32,179 nt of DNA from Amycolatopsis kentuckyensis. GTDB lineage: Bacteria; Actinomycetota; Actinomycetes; Mycobacteriales; Pseudonocardiaceae. The notes beneath the pieces were generated by a model. The model was not told the DNA's origin and did no database searches. It saw only the letters and a list, made by a program, of their open reading frames with translations. The translations under genes and the position numbers were made by a program. The stretch covers positions 1 to 32,179 of the forward strand of contig NZ_MUMI01000143.1 in the NCBI RefSeq assembly GCF_002155975.1, read 5' to 3'. Positions 7,937-17,480 of this stretch are shown here, in pieces (position 1 is the stretch's first letter; the number at the start of each line of letters is the position of its first letter).

Positions 7937-10056
7937 AGAAGACGATCCTCATGACCGTCACCGCGCTCACGCTCGCGCTGACCTCGTCGACCGCGTCGGC
8001 GGATCCGGCGCTCACGCTGGCGAAACCGACCGGCGAGCGGCCGGTCGGCACCACCGCCCTGTACCTCAAGGACACTTCGCGGCCGGACCCGTGGGTGCCG
8101 TCGGTGCCCTACCGCGAACTGATGGTGTCCCTGTTCTACCCGGCGGCTTCGGCGAACGGGCCGAAGAAGCAGTTCATGTCCGAAGCCGAGGCGAAGGCCC
8201 TCTTCGACGAAGCCGGCATCAAGGGCATCCCGCCGTCGGTGCTGACGACGGTCCGCACCGACGCCGTCGTCGACGCCCGCCCGGCCGGGCACAGCCTGCC
8301 GGCCGTCGTCCTGTCCCCCGGCTTCAAGCGGTCCCGCGCCGAGCTGACCTCGCTGTCCGAAGACCTGGCCAGCCACGGCTACCTGGTCGTCCTGGTCGAC
8401 CACACCTACGAGAACGTGGCCACCACCTTCCCGGACGGCCGGGTCACCGGCTGCGCGGCCTGCGGCCACTACAACCTCGAGTTCTGGCAAAAGCTGCAGC
8501 GCGGCCGGGCGAAGGACGTGTCGTTCGTCCTGGATTCGCTGACGCACTCGAAGTGGGCGCCGTTGCTCGACAGTTCCCGGATCGGCATGGCCGGGCACTC
8601 CGTCGGCGGCGCGAGCTCGATCGACACCATGGTGGCCGATCCCCGGATCAAGGCCGGGATCGACCTGGACGGCACCACGGACGACCCGCTGCTCGCCCCC
8701 GGCCTCGACCGGCCGTTCCTGTTCCTGGGCCGGGCGAACACCTACACGCCGGGCACCGGCGACGAAGCCGTCTCCTGGGACCGGGACTGGGCGCAGCTGA
8801 AGGGCTGGAAGCGCTGGCTCACCGTGGCCGGCATGCAGCACCCGTCGTTCACCGACCTCGGCCTGGTGGGTGAGCAGCTGGGCCTCGACTTCGGCGCGAC
8901 CACCCCGGCGGTGCGCGGACAGGCGATCACCGCGGCGTACGTCCGGGCGTTCTTCGACCAGCACCTGCGCGGCAAGCCACAACCGCTGCTGGACCAGCCG
9001 TCCGCGCGGTACCCGGAGGTCACCTTCGCCCGGACGTCGACGCCGTACCTGCCCGCCCCGACCGGCGACCGGCCGGTGGGCAGCACGGCGGTGTACCTCA
9101 AGGACACTTCGCGCCCCGACCCGTGGGTGCCGTCGGTCCCCTACCGGGAACTGATGGTCTCCCTCTTCTACCCGGCCACGTCGGCGAAGGGCCCGAAGAC
9201 GCAGTACCTGACCCCGGCGGAGTCGGCGGCGTTGCTGACCGGCAGCGGCCTGGACGTGCCTTCCGACCTGCTCACGACGATGGTGACCAACTCGGTCGCC
9301 GACGCCCGTCCCGCGGGGCGAGGGCTGCCGCTGATCGTGCTGTCACCCGGCTACACCAAGCCCCGTGCCACACTCAGCGCCCTGGCCGAAGACCTGGCCA
9401 GTCACGGGTACGCGGTCGCGGTGGTCGGCCACACCTACGAAAACGCCGGCCAGAGCTTCCCGGACGGGCACTTCGCCGGGTGCGCGTCCTGCGAAATCCC
9501 GCACCAGAGCGAGTTCTGGCAGAAGCTGGAGCTGGGCCGGGCGAAGGACGTGTCCTTCGTGCTGGACTCGCTGACGCACTCGAAGTGGGCGTCGCTGATC
9601 GACAGTTCCCGGATCGGCATGGCCGGGCACTCCATGGGCGGCGCGAGCACCATCCCCGCGATGGTCGCCGACGGCCGGATCAAGGCCGGGATCGACATCG
9701 ACGGAAAGACCGAGCTCCCGCTCACCGCACCCGGGCTGTCGCGGCCGTTCATGTTCGTCAACCACGAGCAGGTGCCGAAGTGCGCGCCGGGCAACGTGGA
9801 GTGGGAGCGGGACTACGCGCAGATGACCGGGTGGAAGCGCTGGGTCGAGGTGGCGGGCACGCAGCACGCGTCCTTCACCGACGTCGGACTGCTGGCCGAG
9901 GAGTTCGGCGTCGCCATCGGCGGCCCGAACGCGGCGGCGCGGGCCCAGGAGATCACCCGTGCGTACGTGAACGCGTTCTTCGACCAGCACCTGCGGGGCG
10001 AAGCGCGGCCGGTGCTCGATCAGCCGGGTTATCCGGAAGTCTCGTTCTGCCGCTGA
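6899..10056 (+). repeat. Three tandem copies of one hydrolase unit (about 1 kb each)
   Basis: The mature hydrolase unit occurs three times head to tail, beginning near 6899, 8002 and 9040. The most conserved DNA is a ~75-bp block around 6958, 8069 and 9100 (encoding KDTSRxDPWVPSVPYRELMVS). Units 2 and 3 share further blocks (for example around 8540 and 9582) that unit 1 lacks, so they look like the younger duplication. Units 2 and 3 are fused in one reading frame. Confidence 0.9.
7933..10056 (+). CDS. Double-domain secreted PAF-acetylhydrolase-like hydrolase (in-frame fusion of two paralogues)
   Basis: This 707-aa protein has a signal peptide (MKKTILMTVTALTLALTSSTASA) followed by two complete copies of the hydrolase encoded upstream. 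Domain A (about 24-366) has Ser223 (GHSVGG), Asp246 (DLDG) and His303 (MQHPSFTD). Domain B (about 367-707) has Ser567 (GHSMGG), Asp590 (DIDG) and His645 (TQHASFTD), so both triads are intact. The join (near 9030) comes where a single-domain protein would end (YPEVTF) and resumes at the mature N-terminus (TPYLPAPTGDRPVG), with no second signal peptide and essentially no linker. Domain B has a changed lid-side loop (NHEQVPKCAPGN instead of a YTPG loop). The ATG overlaps the upstream stop. A strong terminator follows. Confidence 0.88.
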   Translation: MKKTILMTVTALTLALTSSTASADPALTLAKPTGERPVGTTALYLKDTSRPDPWVPSVPYRELMVSLFYPAASANGPKKQFMSEAEAKALFDEAGIKGIPPSVLTTVRTDAVVDARPAGHSLPAVVLSPGFKRSRAELTSLSEDLASHGYLVVLVDHTYENVATTFPDGRVTGCAACGHYNLEFWQKLQRGRAKDVSFVLDSLTHSKWAPLLDSSRIGMAGHSVGGASSIDTMVADPRIKAGIDLDGTTDDPLLAPGLDRPFLFLGRANTYTPGTGDEAVSWDRDWAQLKGWKRWLTVAGMQHPSFTDLGLVGEQLGLDFGATTPAVRGQAITAAYVRAFFDQHLRGKPQPLLDQPSARYPEVTFARTSTPYLPAPTGDRPVGSTAVYLKDTSRPDPWVPSVPYRELMVSLFYPATSAKGPKTQYLTPAESAALLTGSGLDVPSDLLTTMVTNSVADARPAGRGLPLIVLSPGYTKPRATLSALAEDLASHGYAVAVVGHTYENAGQSFPDGHFAGCASCEIPHQSEFWQKLELGRAKDVSFVLDSLTHSKWASLIDSSRIGMAGHSMGGASTIPAMVADGRIKAGIDIDGKTELPLTAPGLSRPFMFVNHEQVPKCAPGNVEWERDYAQMTGWKRWVEVAGTQHASFTDVGLLAEEFGVAIGGPNAAARAQEITRAYVNAFFDQHLRGEARPVLDQPGYPEVSFCR

Positions 10057-10062
10057 AGGGAC

Positions 10063-10099
10063 ACGGCGGAAGCGGCACTGGGGGTGCCGCTTCCGCCGT
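10063..10099. terminator. Bidirectional terminator, perfect 16-bp stem
   Basis: Positions 10063-10078 pair perfectly with 10084-10099 around a TGGGG loop, followed on the plus strand by CTTTTC. It lies between the convergent fused hydrolase (stop at 10056) and the CE1-type esterase (stop at 10104) and can serve both. Confidence 0.92.
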
Positions 10100-10103
10100 C
10101 TTT

Positions 10104-11015
10104 TCAGTGGTCGAGGCCGAGGAACGAAATCGCGTACGCCAGCTGGCCGGTCATCGGCAGGGAGTGCCCGACGCCGGCGATGCTGACGCCCTCCACCGTC
10201 GCCTGGGTACTCGTGTTGCCGTACCGGGTGCGCGTCCACGACGACTGCGGGTGGTCGGTGAACGCCGGTGTCTGGCTCAACCCGTTCAGGTTGGTCCACT
10301 GCTTGATCTCTTCACCGAAGTTCGGGTACGACAGCGTGGTGTCGGTGGTGCCGTGCCACAGCTGCATCCGCGGGTAGCGGCCGGTGTAGCCCGGGTACAT
10401 CGCCCGGGCCGTGTCGCCCCACTGCTGCGCGGTCTTGATCGACTTCCCGCCCGAGCAGGTGCTGTTCCACAGCGAGCCGTTCGTGGTGGCGAAGCAGCCG
10501 GCGGGCACGCCGGAGAACGCCGAACCCGCGGCGAACACGTCGGGGTACTGGGCGGCCAGCACGTTCGTCATCATCGCCCCGGAGGAGAACCCGCTGACGA
10601 CGACCCGCGCCGGATCGACGTTGTAGCGGGACTTGGCCCAGGCGACCATCGACATGATGCCCGTCGAGTCGCCACCGCCGTTGCGCCGCAGCGCGTTCGG
10701 CGTCGAGACGTCGAAGCACTTCTCGCTGCGGGTCGCTTCCGGCAGCACCATGACGTACCCGTAGCGGTCGGCCGCGGTGACGTAGTCCTTGCCGTTCCAG
10801 CCGAAGATCGAGCTCGCCGAGCCGCCGCAGTAGTGCACCAGCACCAGCAGCGCCGGCCTGGCCGCGACCCGGTCGGGGACGTAGACGTACATGTTCAGGT
10901 TGGTCGGGTTGTTGCCGAAGTTCGTCACCCTGGTCAACGCCGCCGCCTGGGCGGGCGAAGCCAGACCGGTGACCATGACCACCAGCGCCAGCAGGACGCC
11001 GAGCATGCGTTTCAT
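10104..11015 (-). CDS. Secreted CE1-type esterase (acetylxylan/feruloyl esterase or PHB-depolymerase-like)
   Basis: This 303-aa secreted alpha/beta-hydrolase has a signal peptide ending AQAA. It belongs to the family annotated as extracellular PHB depolymerase type 1 or carbohydrate esterase family 1. The catalytic residues are Ser144 (GFSSG), Asp225 (HGTTD) and His284 (GVGHS); the HYCGG motif (61-65) forms the oxyanion region. It sits 12 nt downstream of the xylanase gene in one operon with GGGAG before its ATG, so removal of acetyl or feruloyl groups from xylan is the most likely role. No separate carbohydrate- or PHB-binding domain is present, which argues against true PHB granule depolymerisation. 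Confidence 0.85.
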   Translation of the reverse strand: MKRMLGVLLALVVMVTGLASPAQAAALTRVTNFGNNPTNLNMYVYVPDRVAARPALLVLVHYCGGSASSIFGWNGKDYVTAADRYGYVMVLPEATRSEKCFDVSTPNALRRNGGGDSTGIMSMVAWAKSRYNVDPARVVVSGFSSGAMMTNVLAAQYPDVFAAGSAFSGVPAGCFATTNGSLWNSTCSGGKSIKTAQQWGDTARAMYPGYTGRYPRMQLWHGTTDTTLSYPNFGEEIKQWTNLNGLSQTPAFTDHPQSSWTRTRYGNTSTQATVEGVSIAGVGHSLPMTGQLAYAISFLGLDH

Positions 11016-11027
11016 CGCGTATCTCCC

Positions 11028-13720
<2,693 letters not shown>

Positions 13721-13760
13721 GCAACCTCCTGAGAGCAGCGAGAAGTGAGCCGGTGGCGAC

Positions 13761-13810
13761 CGAAACTTTCGCCATCGGTTCCGAAATTCGACGAATTCTC
13801 GAAACTTTCG
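13761..13810. promoter_or_regulatory. Array of CGAAACTTTCG-type elements upstream of the hemicellulose operon
   Basis: Two identical copies of CGAAACTTTCG (13761-13771 and 13800-13810, 39 bp apart) flank the related CGAAATTCG (13782-13790) and CGAATTCTCG (13792-13801). Elements of this form have been described in promoters of actinomycete xylanase genes. They lie 41-90 bp upstream of the GH62 GTG start, where a repressor could block transcription. Confidence 0.75.
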
Positions 13811-13816
13811 CTATCC

Positions 13817-13830
13817 TGTTAGCGATAACA
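13817..13830. promoter_or_regulatory. LacI-family-type operator TGTTAGC/GATAACA
   Basis: TGTTAGCGATAACA is an even-spaced dyad with a central CG and one mismatch between its half sites, the form bound by LacI-family sugar repressors, many of which control arabinose or xylose genes in actinobacteria. It lies upstream of the CGAAACTTTCG array. No LacI gene is in the window. Confidence 0.6.
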
Positions 13831-14180
13831 TTCGATTGTTGCCGCCAGCTTAAACCCGCACACCGCTCACTGACAACGGTCGATGACGGACCCGTCACGC
13901 GCGGCGAGTCTCTGGTCTACTGTGGACGCTCGGCCGCAGAGCGCCGGCCGGGTGACGCCACCGGCGCAGCACACGCGCGGACATCGCCGCAGCGGCCGCC
14001 GCCTGTCCCTCGCCCAGGGCCGGGCGGCGACGACGATGCGGGGAGCTGCCGGCTCAGTCGCCGTCCGAGCCGGAGACCGGCTCATAGCCGCCGCGGCACC
14101 CGGCCCGGCCCACCTCGGCGGCGACCTCGAGCACCCCCACGGCCGCCCTGATCATGGCCGCCATCCCGGGAAGCCATCGA
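13831..14180. other. Intergenic stretch without a supportable gene
   Basis: About 350 nt between the hemicellulose regulatory region and the promoter of the small secreted protein. Open frames exist on both strands, but none has a ribosome site, a recognisable protein pattern or the strong third-position GC bias of the neighbours. A copy of the recurrent palindrome (GTCTACTGTGGAC) lies at 13915-13927. It may contain remains of a lost gene. Confidence 0.5.
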
Positions 14181-14210
14181 TTGACAAGATCAACAAGGCG
14201 CACCTAGGCT
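14181..14210 (+). promoter_or_regulatory. Housekeeping-sigma promoter of the small secreted protein gene
   Basis: TTGACA (14181-14186), an 18-nt spacer and TAGGCT (14205-14210) form a near-consensus sigma-A/HrdB promoter. Transcription would start near 14217, giving a leader of about 60 nt. Confidence 0.75.
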
Positions 14211-14219
14211 CCGCCCCCA

Positions 14220-14241
14220 CCAGTGGGGAATAACCCACTGG
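14220..14241 (+). promoter_or_regulatory. 5'-leader stem-loop with a competing partner
   Basis: CCAGTGGG (14220-14227) pairs with CCCACTGG (14234-14241) around GAATAA, starting about 3 nt from the predicted transcription start. The right arm can instead pair partly with the TGGGTGG that follows (about 14250-14256). The hairpin could protect the mRNA 5' end or act as a switch; no ligand is suggested. Confidence 0.5.
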
Positions 14242-14277
14242 CGACCTACTGGGTGGAAAGTTTTCTGGGAGGCAGCA

Positions 14278-14664
14278 GTGAAGTACACCAGGAAGTTCGG
14301 CGTCTTCGGCGCGGCGGCGGCGCTTTCGGTCGCGGTCGCCCCGGCGGCGTCGGCGGACACCGTCGTCACCAAGGACAACGTCGAGATGATCCTCTTCGGC
14401 AGCGGTTACCACGTCAACCAGGCCACCATCCACGGCATCCCGGAGCCGCAGGGGCCGGCGCAGTACGAGTTCATCTACTCCGCGACGACGTCGCCGACCA
14501 AGACGTACACGATGATCTGCGGTGGCAGCAGCACCGGTAGCAGCTGCCTGCACCGGTTCACCGTCAACGCCACCTACGCGCACGGCGTCGGCATCCGCAG
14601 CTGCGGGCAGATCAAGCGCGTCGACAACAACCAGAGCCTGGGCATCGCCTGCAAGAACTGGTGA
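14278..14664 (+). CDS. Small secreted protein of unknown function
   Basis: This is a 128-aa precursor with a clear Sec signal peptide (MKYTRKFGVFGAAAALSVAV, cleavage after ASA near residue 26), leaving about 100 mature residues. The mature part has four Cys (in MICGG, SSCLH, RSCGQ and IACKN), enough for two disulfides, and is rich in Thr, Ser and Gly, suggesting a small beta-rich extracellular domain. I do not recognise the family. The GTG start has GGGAGG upstream. It has its own strong promoter and leader hairpin and a terminator directly after the stop, so it is a monocistronic, probably highly expressed exported protein. An inhibitor, toxin-like or wall-associated role is possible but not supported by any motif. 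Confidence 0.85.
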   Translation: MKYTRKFGVFGAAAALSVAVAPAASADTVVTKDNVEMILFGSGYHVNQATIHGIPEPQGPAQYEFIYSATTSPTKTYTMICGGSSTGSSCLHRFTVNATYAHGVGIRSCGQIKRVDNNQSLGIACKNW

Positions 14665-14674
14665 GCGGGTCTGG

Positions 14675-14699
14675 CAGTGGCCGGGCCGCCCGGCCACTG
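14675..14699. terminator. Bidirectional terminator hairpin, 11-bp stem
   Basis: CAGTGGCCGGG (14675-14685) pairs perfectly with 14689-14699 around a 3-nt loop. It lies between the convergent small secreted protein gene and the ferritin gene, whose stop begins at 14700. There is no U-tract, as is common in actinomycetes. Confidence 0.75.
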
Positions 14700-15236
14700 T
14701 CAGAGCTTGCCGCCCGCCACCGGCGGCATGTCCGGGGCGTCCGCCACCTCGGTGGCCGACTCGCGGAACAGGTGGTTCTCCACCTCGAACAGGTTGCCGC
14801 CCGCCCGCTCGACCACGGTGAGCAGCGTGGACATCTGCGCCACCTCCTCCACCTGTTCCTTGAGGAACCAGTGCACGAACTGCTCGCCGAGGTAGTCCTC
14901 CTCCAGCCGCGCGGCCTTCGCCATCGCCTCGATGTCGGCGGTGACCGTGCGTTCCTGCGTCAAGGCCAGCTCGATCGCTTCGTGCACGCTCGAAAAGTCG
15001 TTCCGCACGTCGCCGCTGCCGGGGATGGCCACCGGCTCGTCGCGGTCGAGCAGGTAGCGGACCATCGCCAGCGCGTGGTTGCGTTCCTCGATCGCCTGCC
15101 GGTAGAAGCGCTTGGCCAGCCGGGGCAGGTCGCGGGCGTCGAACCAGACGGCCAGCGCGATGTACTGCTGGGCGGCGGTGAACTCGTGGCGGATCTGCGT
15201 CTGCAGCAGTTCGGCGAACTTCCGGGTCTTGGCCAT
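14700..15236 (-). CDS. bfrB: Ferritin (BfrB type, non-heme)
   Basis: This 178-aa four-helix ferritin should oxidise Fe(II) and store iron in a 24-mer cage. Ferroxidase ligands are visible in helix A (RHEFTAAQQYIALAVWFD), helix B (EERNHALAM, the ExxH motif), helix C (the Gln/Glu of LALTQERTVTADIE) and helix D (EQFVHWFLKEQVEE). There is no Met axial heme ligand pattern of bacterioferritin BfrA, so the BfrB branch fits better. The C-terminal tail (about 155-178) resembles the extension of mycobacterial BfrB. The ATG at 15236 is preferred over a GTG three codons earlier because a -10 (TAGGTT) lies 7 nt upstream, implying a leaderless mRNA. No IdeR box was recognised. Confidence 0.9.
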   Translation of the reverse strand: MAKTRKFAELLQTQIRHEFTAAQQYIALAVWFDARDLPRLAKRFYRQAIEERNHALAMVRYLLDRDEPVAIPGSGDVRNDFSSVHEAIELALTQERTVTADIEAMAKAARLEEDYLGEQFVHWFLKEQVEEVAQMSTLLTVVERAGGNLFEVENHLFRESATEVADAPDMPPVAGGKL

Positions 15237-15243
15237 ACCCCAC

Positions 15244-15276
15244 AACCTACGACGGACCGGGGCGCGCAGCTACGCT
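15244..15276. promoter_or_regulatory. Divergent, overlapping leaderless promoters
   Basis: On the minus strand TAGGTT (15249-15244) lies 7 nt before the ferritin ATG. On the plus strand TACGCT (15271-15276) lies 7 nt before the SDR GTG. Both transcripts would begin at or next to the start codon. Only 47 nt separate the two genes, so each -10 lies near the other promoter's -35 position. Confidence 0.55.
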
Positions 15277-15283
15277 CGGTGCG

Positions 15284-16045
15284 GTGACCTCCCTGCCCGA
15301 CCTGTCCGGCACGATCGCCTGCGTCACCGGCGCTTCCGGGGTGATCGGCCGCGGCATCGCGCTCCGGTTCGCCGAAGCGGGCGCGGCCGTCGCGGTGCAC
15401 CACCGCCGCCCCGGCGCGGCCGATGAGGTCGTCGCGGCGATCGAGGCGGCGGGCGGCCGGGCTCGCGCGTTCGCCGCCGAGCTCACCGACGACCAGGCCT
15501 GCCACGCGCTGCTCGACGCCGTCGCGGACTGGGGCGGCCGGCTCGACGCGCTGGTGAACAACGCCGGGGTCCAGCCGGTCGAAGCCCTCGGTGAGCTGAC
15601 CGCGGACACCTGGCGGGCGATGCTGGACAGCACCCTGACCAGCGCGTTCTCCTGCACTCAGGCCGCGGCGCGCCTGATGCGGGAGAACGGCGGGAGCGTC
15701 ACGCACATCGCGTCGATCGAGGCCCGGCAGCCGGCGGCCGGGCACGTCCACTACAGCGCGGCCAAGGCGGCCCTGGTGATGCACGCCCGCGGCGCGGCGC
15801 TGGAGTACGGGCCGCGCGGGATCCGCGTCAACACGGTGTCGCCCGGGCTGATTTCGCGGCCCGGCCTGGACGAGGACTGGCCGGAGGGCGTCGAACGCTG
15901 GCACCGCGCGGCCCCGCTGGGCCGGCTGGGGACACCGGCCGACGTCGGCAACGCGTGCGTGTTCCTGGCGTCGCCGCTGGCGTCCTGGATCACCGGCCAC
16001 GACCTGGTCGTCGACGGCGGGGTCACGGCACGCCCGACCTGGTGA
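15284..16045 (+). CDS. Short-chain dehydrogenase/reductase (SDR)
   Basis: This 253-aa classical SDR is predicted to oxidise or reduce an alcohol/ketone with NAD(P)(H). The cofactor motif is TGASGVIGRG (15-24, with V in place of the common Ile of GIG). The structural motif NNAG is at 92-95. The catalytic residues are Ser144, Tyr157 and Lys161 (YSAAK). The C-terminal GHDLVVDGGV is the usual family end. The basic HHRR after the second strand (39-42) suggests NADP(H). The GTG start is supported by a -10 placed for a leaderless mRNA. It is convergent with the monooxygenase gene, with only 3 nt between the two stop codons, inside a short palindrome (GGTGA-CCC-TCACC). The substrate is unknown. Confidence 0.88.
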   Translation: MTSLPDLSGTIACVTGASGVIGRGIALRFAEAGAAVAVHHRRPGAADEVVAAIEAAGGRARAFAAELTDDQACHALLDAVADWGGRLDALVNNAGVQPVEALGELTADTWRAMLDSTLTSAFSCTQAAARLMRENGGSVTHIASIEARQPAAGHVHYSAAKAALVMHARGAALEYGPRGIRVNTVSPGLISRPGLDEDWPEGVERWHRAAPLGRLGTPADVGNACVFLASPLASWITGHDLVVDGGVTARPTW

Positions 16046-16048
16046 CCC

Positions 16049-17461
16049 TCACCGGGGGCCGAACCAGGCCGTGAGGGCTCCCGTCAGCCGCTCCGCGTCC
16101 CGGCCCGCCCACGCGACGTACCCGTCCGGGCGCAGCAGGATCGCCGGTGCGCCGAGGTCCGCGTCGTGCCCGGCGACGTCGACGCCGTCCTTCCAGTCCG
16201 CCGCCGCGTCGGCCAGCGCCGCCGCGCCCGGGGCGAGCAGCAGCACCGGGCGGCCCGGGTGCAGCAGCTCGGCGACCGTCCGCTCGCCGAGCGGGAGGTT
16301 CGGCAGGAACGCACCGGCCGGGCCGTAGCGCACGCCCTGCCCGGTGATCCGGTCGCTGAGCAGCCGGTTGGCGTCCGGGACCGCCAGCAGGTCGCCGACG
16401 AGTTCGCGCAGCGGCCCGAACTCCGGCCCCGGCCGCATCAGCGCGGCCTGCGCGCGGGTGTTGGCGATGACGGCTTCGGCGACCGGGTGCCGCTCCGCGT
16501 GGTAGCTGTCGAGGAGGGTGTCCGGGGCCGTGCCGCCGACGACCATCGCGAGCTTCCAGCCGAGGTTGATCGCGTCCTGCATACCGAGGTTGAGGCCCTG
16601 GCCGCCGAGCGGCGCGTGCACGTGGGCCGCGTCGCCGGCGAGCAGCAGCCTGCCGTGGCGGTAGCGGTCGGCGAGCCGGGTGAAGTCGCTGAACCGGCCG
16701 AGGAACGTCGCGTCGCTCATCGGCACGTCGTGACCGAGGATGCGCGAGGCGGCCGCGCGCAGGTCCTCGAGCGTGACCGGGGCACCGCGCTCGGGCAGCG
16801 GCTCGGTGAACTCGTGCGTCAGGATCCGGCTGTGCCCGCCCGGGTCGACGTTGACCAGCGTCCAGCCGGACGGCCCGTGCGTCCAGCCGCCGGGCACCCG
16901 CGCCGGGTCGCCCAGGCGGGCCAGGCCGAGGATGCCGGCGAACGTCGCCGGGTGGGTGGTCCCGGTGATCCCGGCCGCTGCCCGGACGGTACTGCGGGCG
17001 CCGTCGCAGCCCACGACGTAATCGGCGGTGAGTTCGCCGTGGCCGGTGGTGACGGTGACGCGGTCGCCGTCGTCGCGGACCCCCGTGACCTCGTGCCCGC
17101 GCAGGATCTCCACACCGGACGAGCGTGCCTGCGCCTCGAAGAACCGCTCGATGGCGGACTGGGACCGGCCGATCATCGGCGGCCCTTCGAGGGCGGGCGA
17201 CTCGAGGGTCAGCACCGGGCGGCCGCCGAAGTGGAACGGGACTTCGACGACGGCGTCCGGATCGGACGGCGGGTTCGGCACGGGCAGGTACCCGCAGCGC
17301 AGCAGCGACTGCGTGGTGCGCGCGTGCAGGGTGCCCGCCCGCGGTTCGTCGTGGGTGGTGGTCAGTTTCTCGACGACGGTGGCCGGCACGCCGCGGCGGC
17401 CGAGTTCGGCGGCCAGCAGCATGCCGACCGGCCCGCCGCCGGCGACGATCACGCGGGGCAT
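16049..17461 (-). CDS. FAD-dependent aromatic monooxygenase (class A, PheA/TfdB-like)
   Basis: This 470-aa flavoprotein monooxygenase hydroxylates an aromatic or polyketide-like substrate using NAD(P)H and O2. Motifs are the N-terminal FAD site VIVAGGGPVGMLLAAELGRR, the DG motif VVGCDGARSTVR, and the GD motif LLAGDAAHVHAPLGGQGLNL followed by GWKLA. The C-terminal thioredoxin-like region (after about 390) is present but short, as in rifampicin- and tetracycline-modifying relatives. GGGAGG lies 4 nt before the ATG. It is the last gene of a five-gene operon with an oxidase, a tautomerase, an exporter and an HbpS-like protein, which suggests oxidative modification of one compound. Detoxification and catabolism are equally possible. 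Confidence 0.88.
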   Translation of the reverse strand: MPRVIVAGGGPVGMLLAAELGRRGVPATVVEKLTTTHDEPRAGTLHARTTQSLLRCGYLPVPNPPSDPDAVVEVPFHFGGRPVLTLESPALEGPPMIGRSQSAIERFFEAQARSSGVEILRGHEVTGVRDDGDRVTVTTGHGELTADYVVGCDGARSTVRAAAGITGTTHPATFAGILGLARLGDPARVPGGWTHGPSGWTLVNVDPGGHSRILTHEFTEPLPERGAPVTLEDLRAAASRILGHDVPMSDATFLGRFSDFTRLADRYRHGRLLLAGDAAHVHAPLGGQGLNLGMQDAINLGWKLAMVVGGTAPDTLLDSYHAERHPVAEAVIANTRAQAALMRPGPEFGPLRELVGDLLAVPDANRLLSDRITGQGVRYGPAGAFLPNLPLGERTVAELLHPGRPVLLLAPGAAALADAAADWKDGVDVAGHDADLGAPAILLRPDGYVAWAGRDAERLTGALTAWFGPR

Positions 17462-17480
17462 GGTCCCTCCCGTGCGGTGC

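Noticed and set aside
10104..11015. A true PHB depolymerase
   Set aside because: There is no substrate-binding domain and it is embedded in a xylan operon; an esterase on hemicellulose is more likely.
13883..14233. A 116-codon frame in the intergenic region, and a 36-codon minus-strand frame starting near 14164
   Set aside because: No ribosome site, no recognisable pattern and no third-position GC bias. The larger frame overlaps the promoter of the next gene.
16041..16053. The palindrome GGTGA-CCC-TCACC as a terminator
   Set aside because: A 5-bp stem is too weak. It mainly reflects the two convergent stop codons 3 nt apart.
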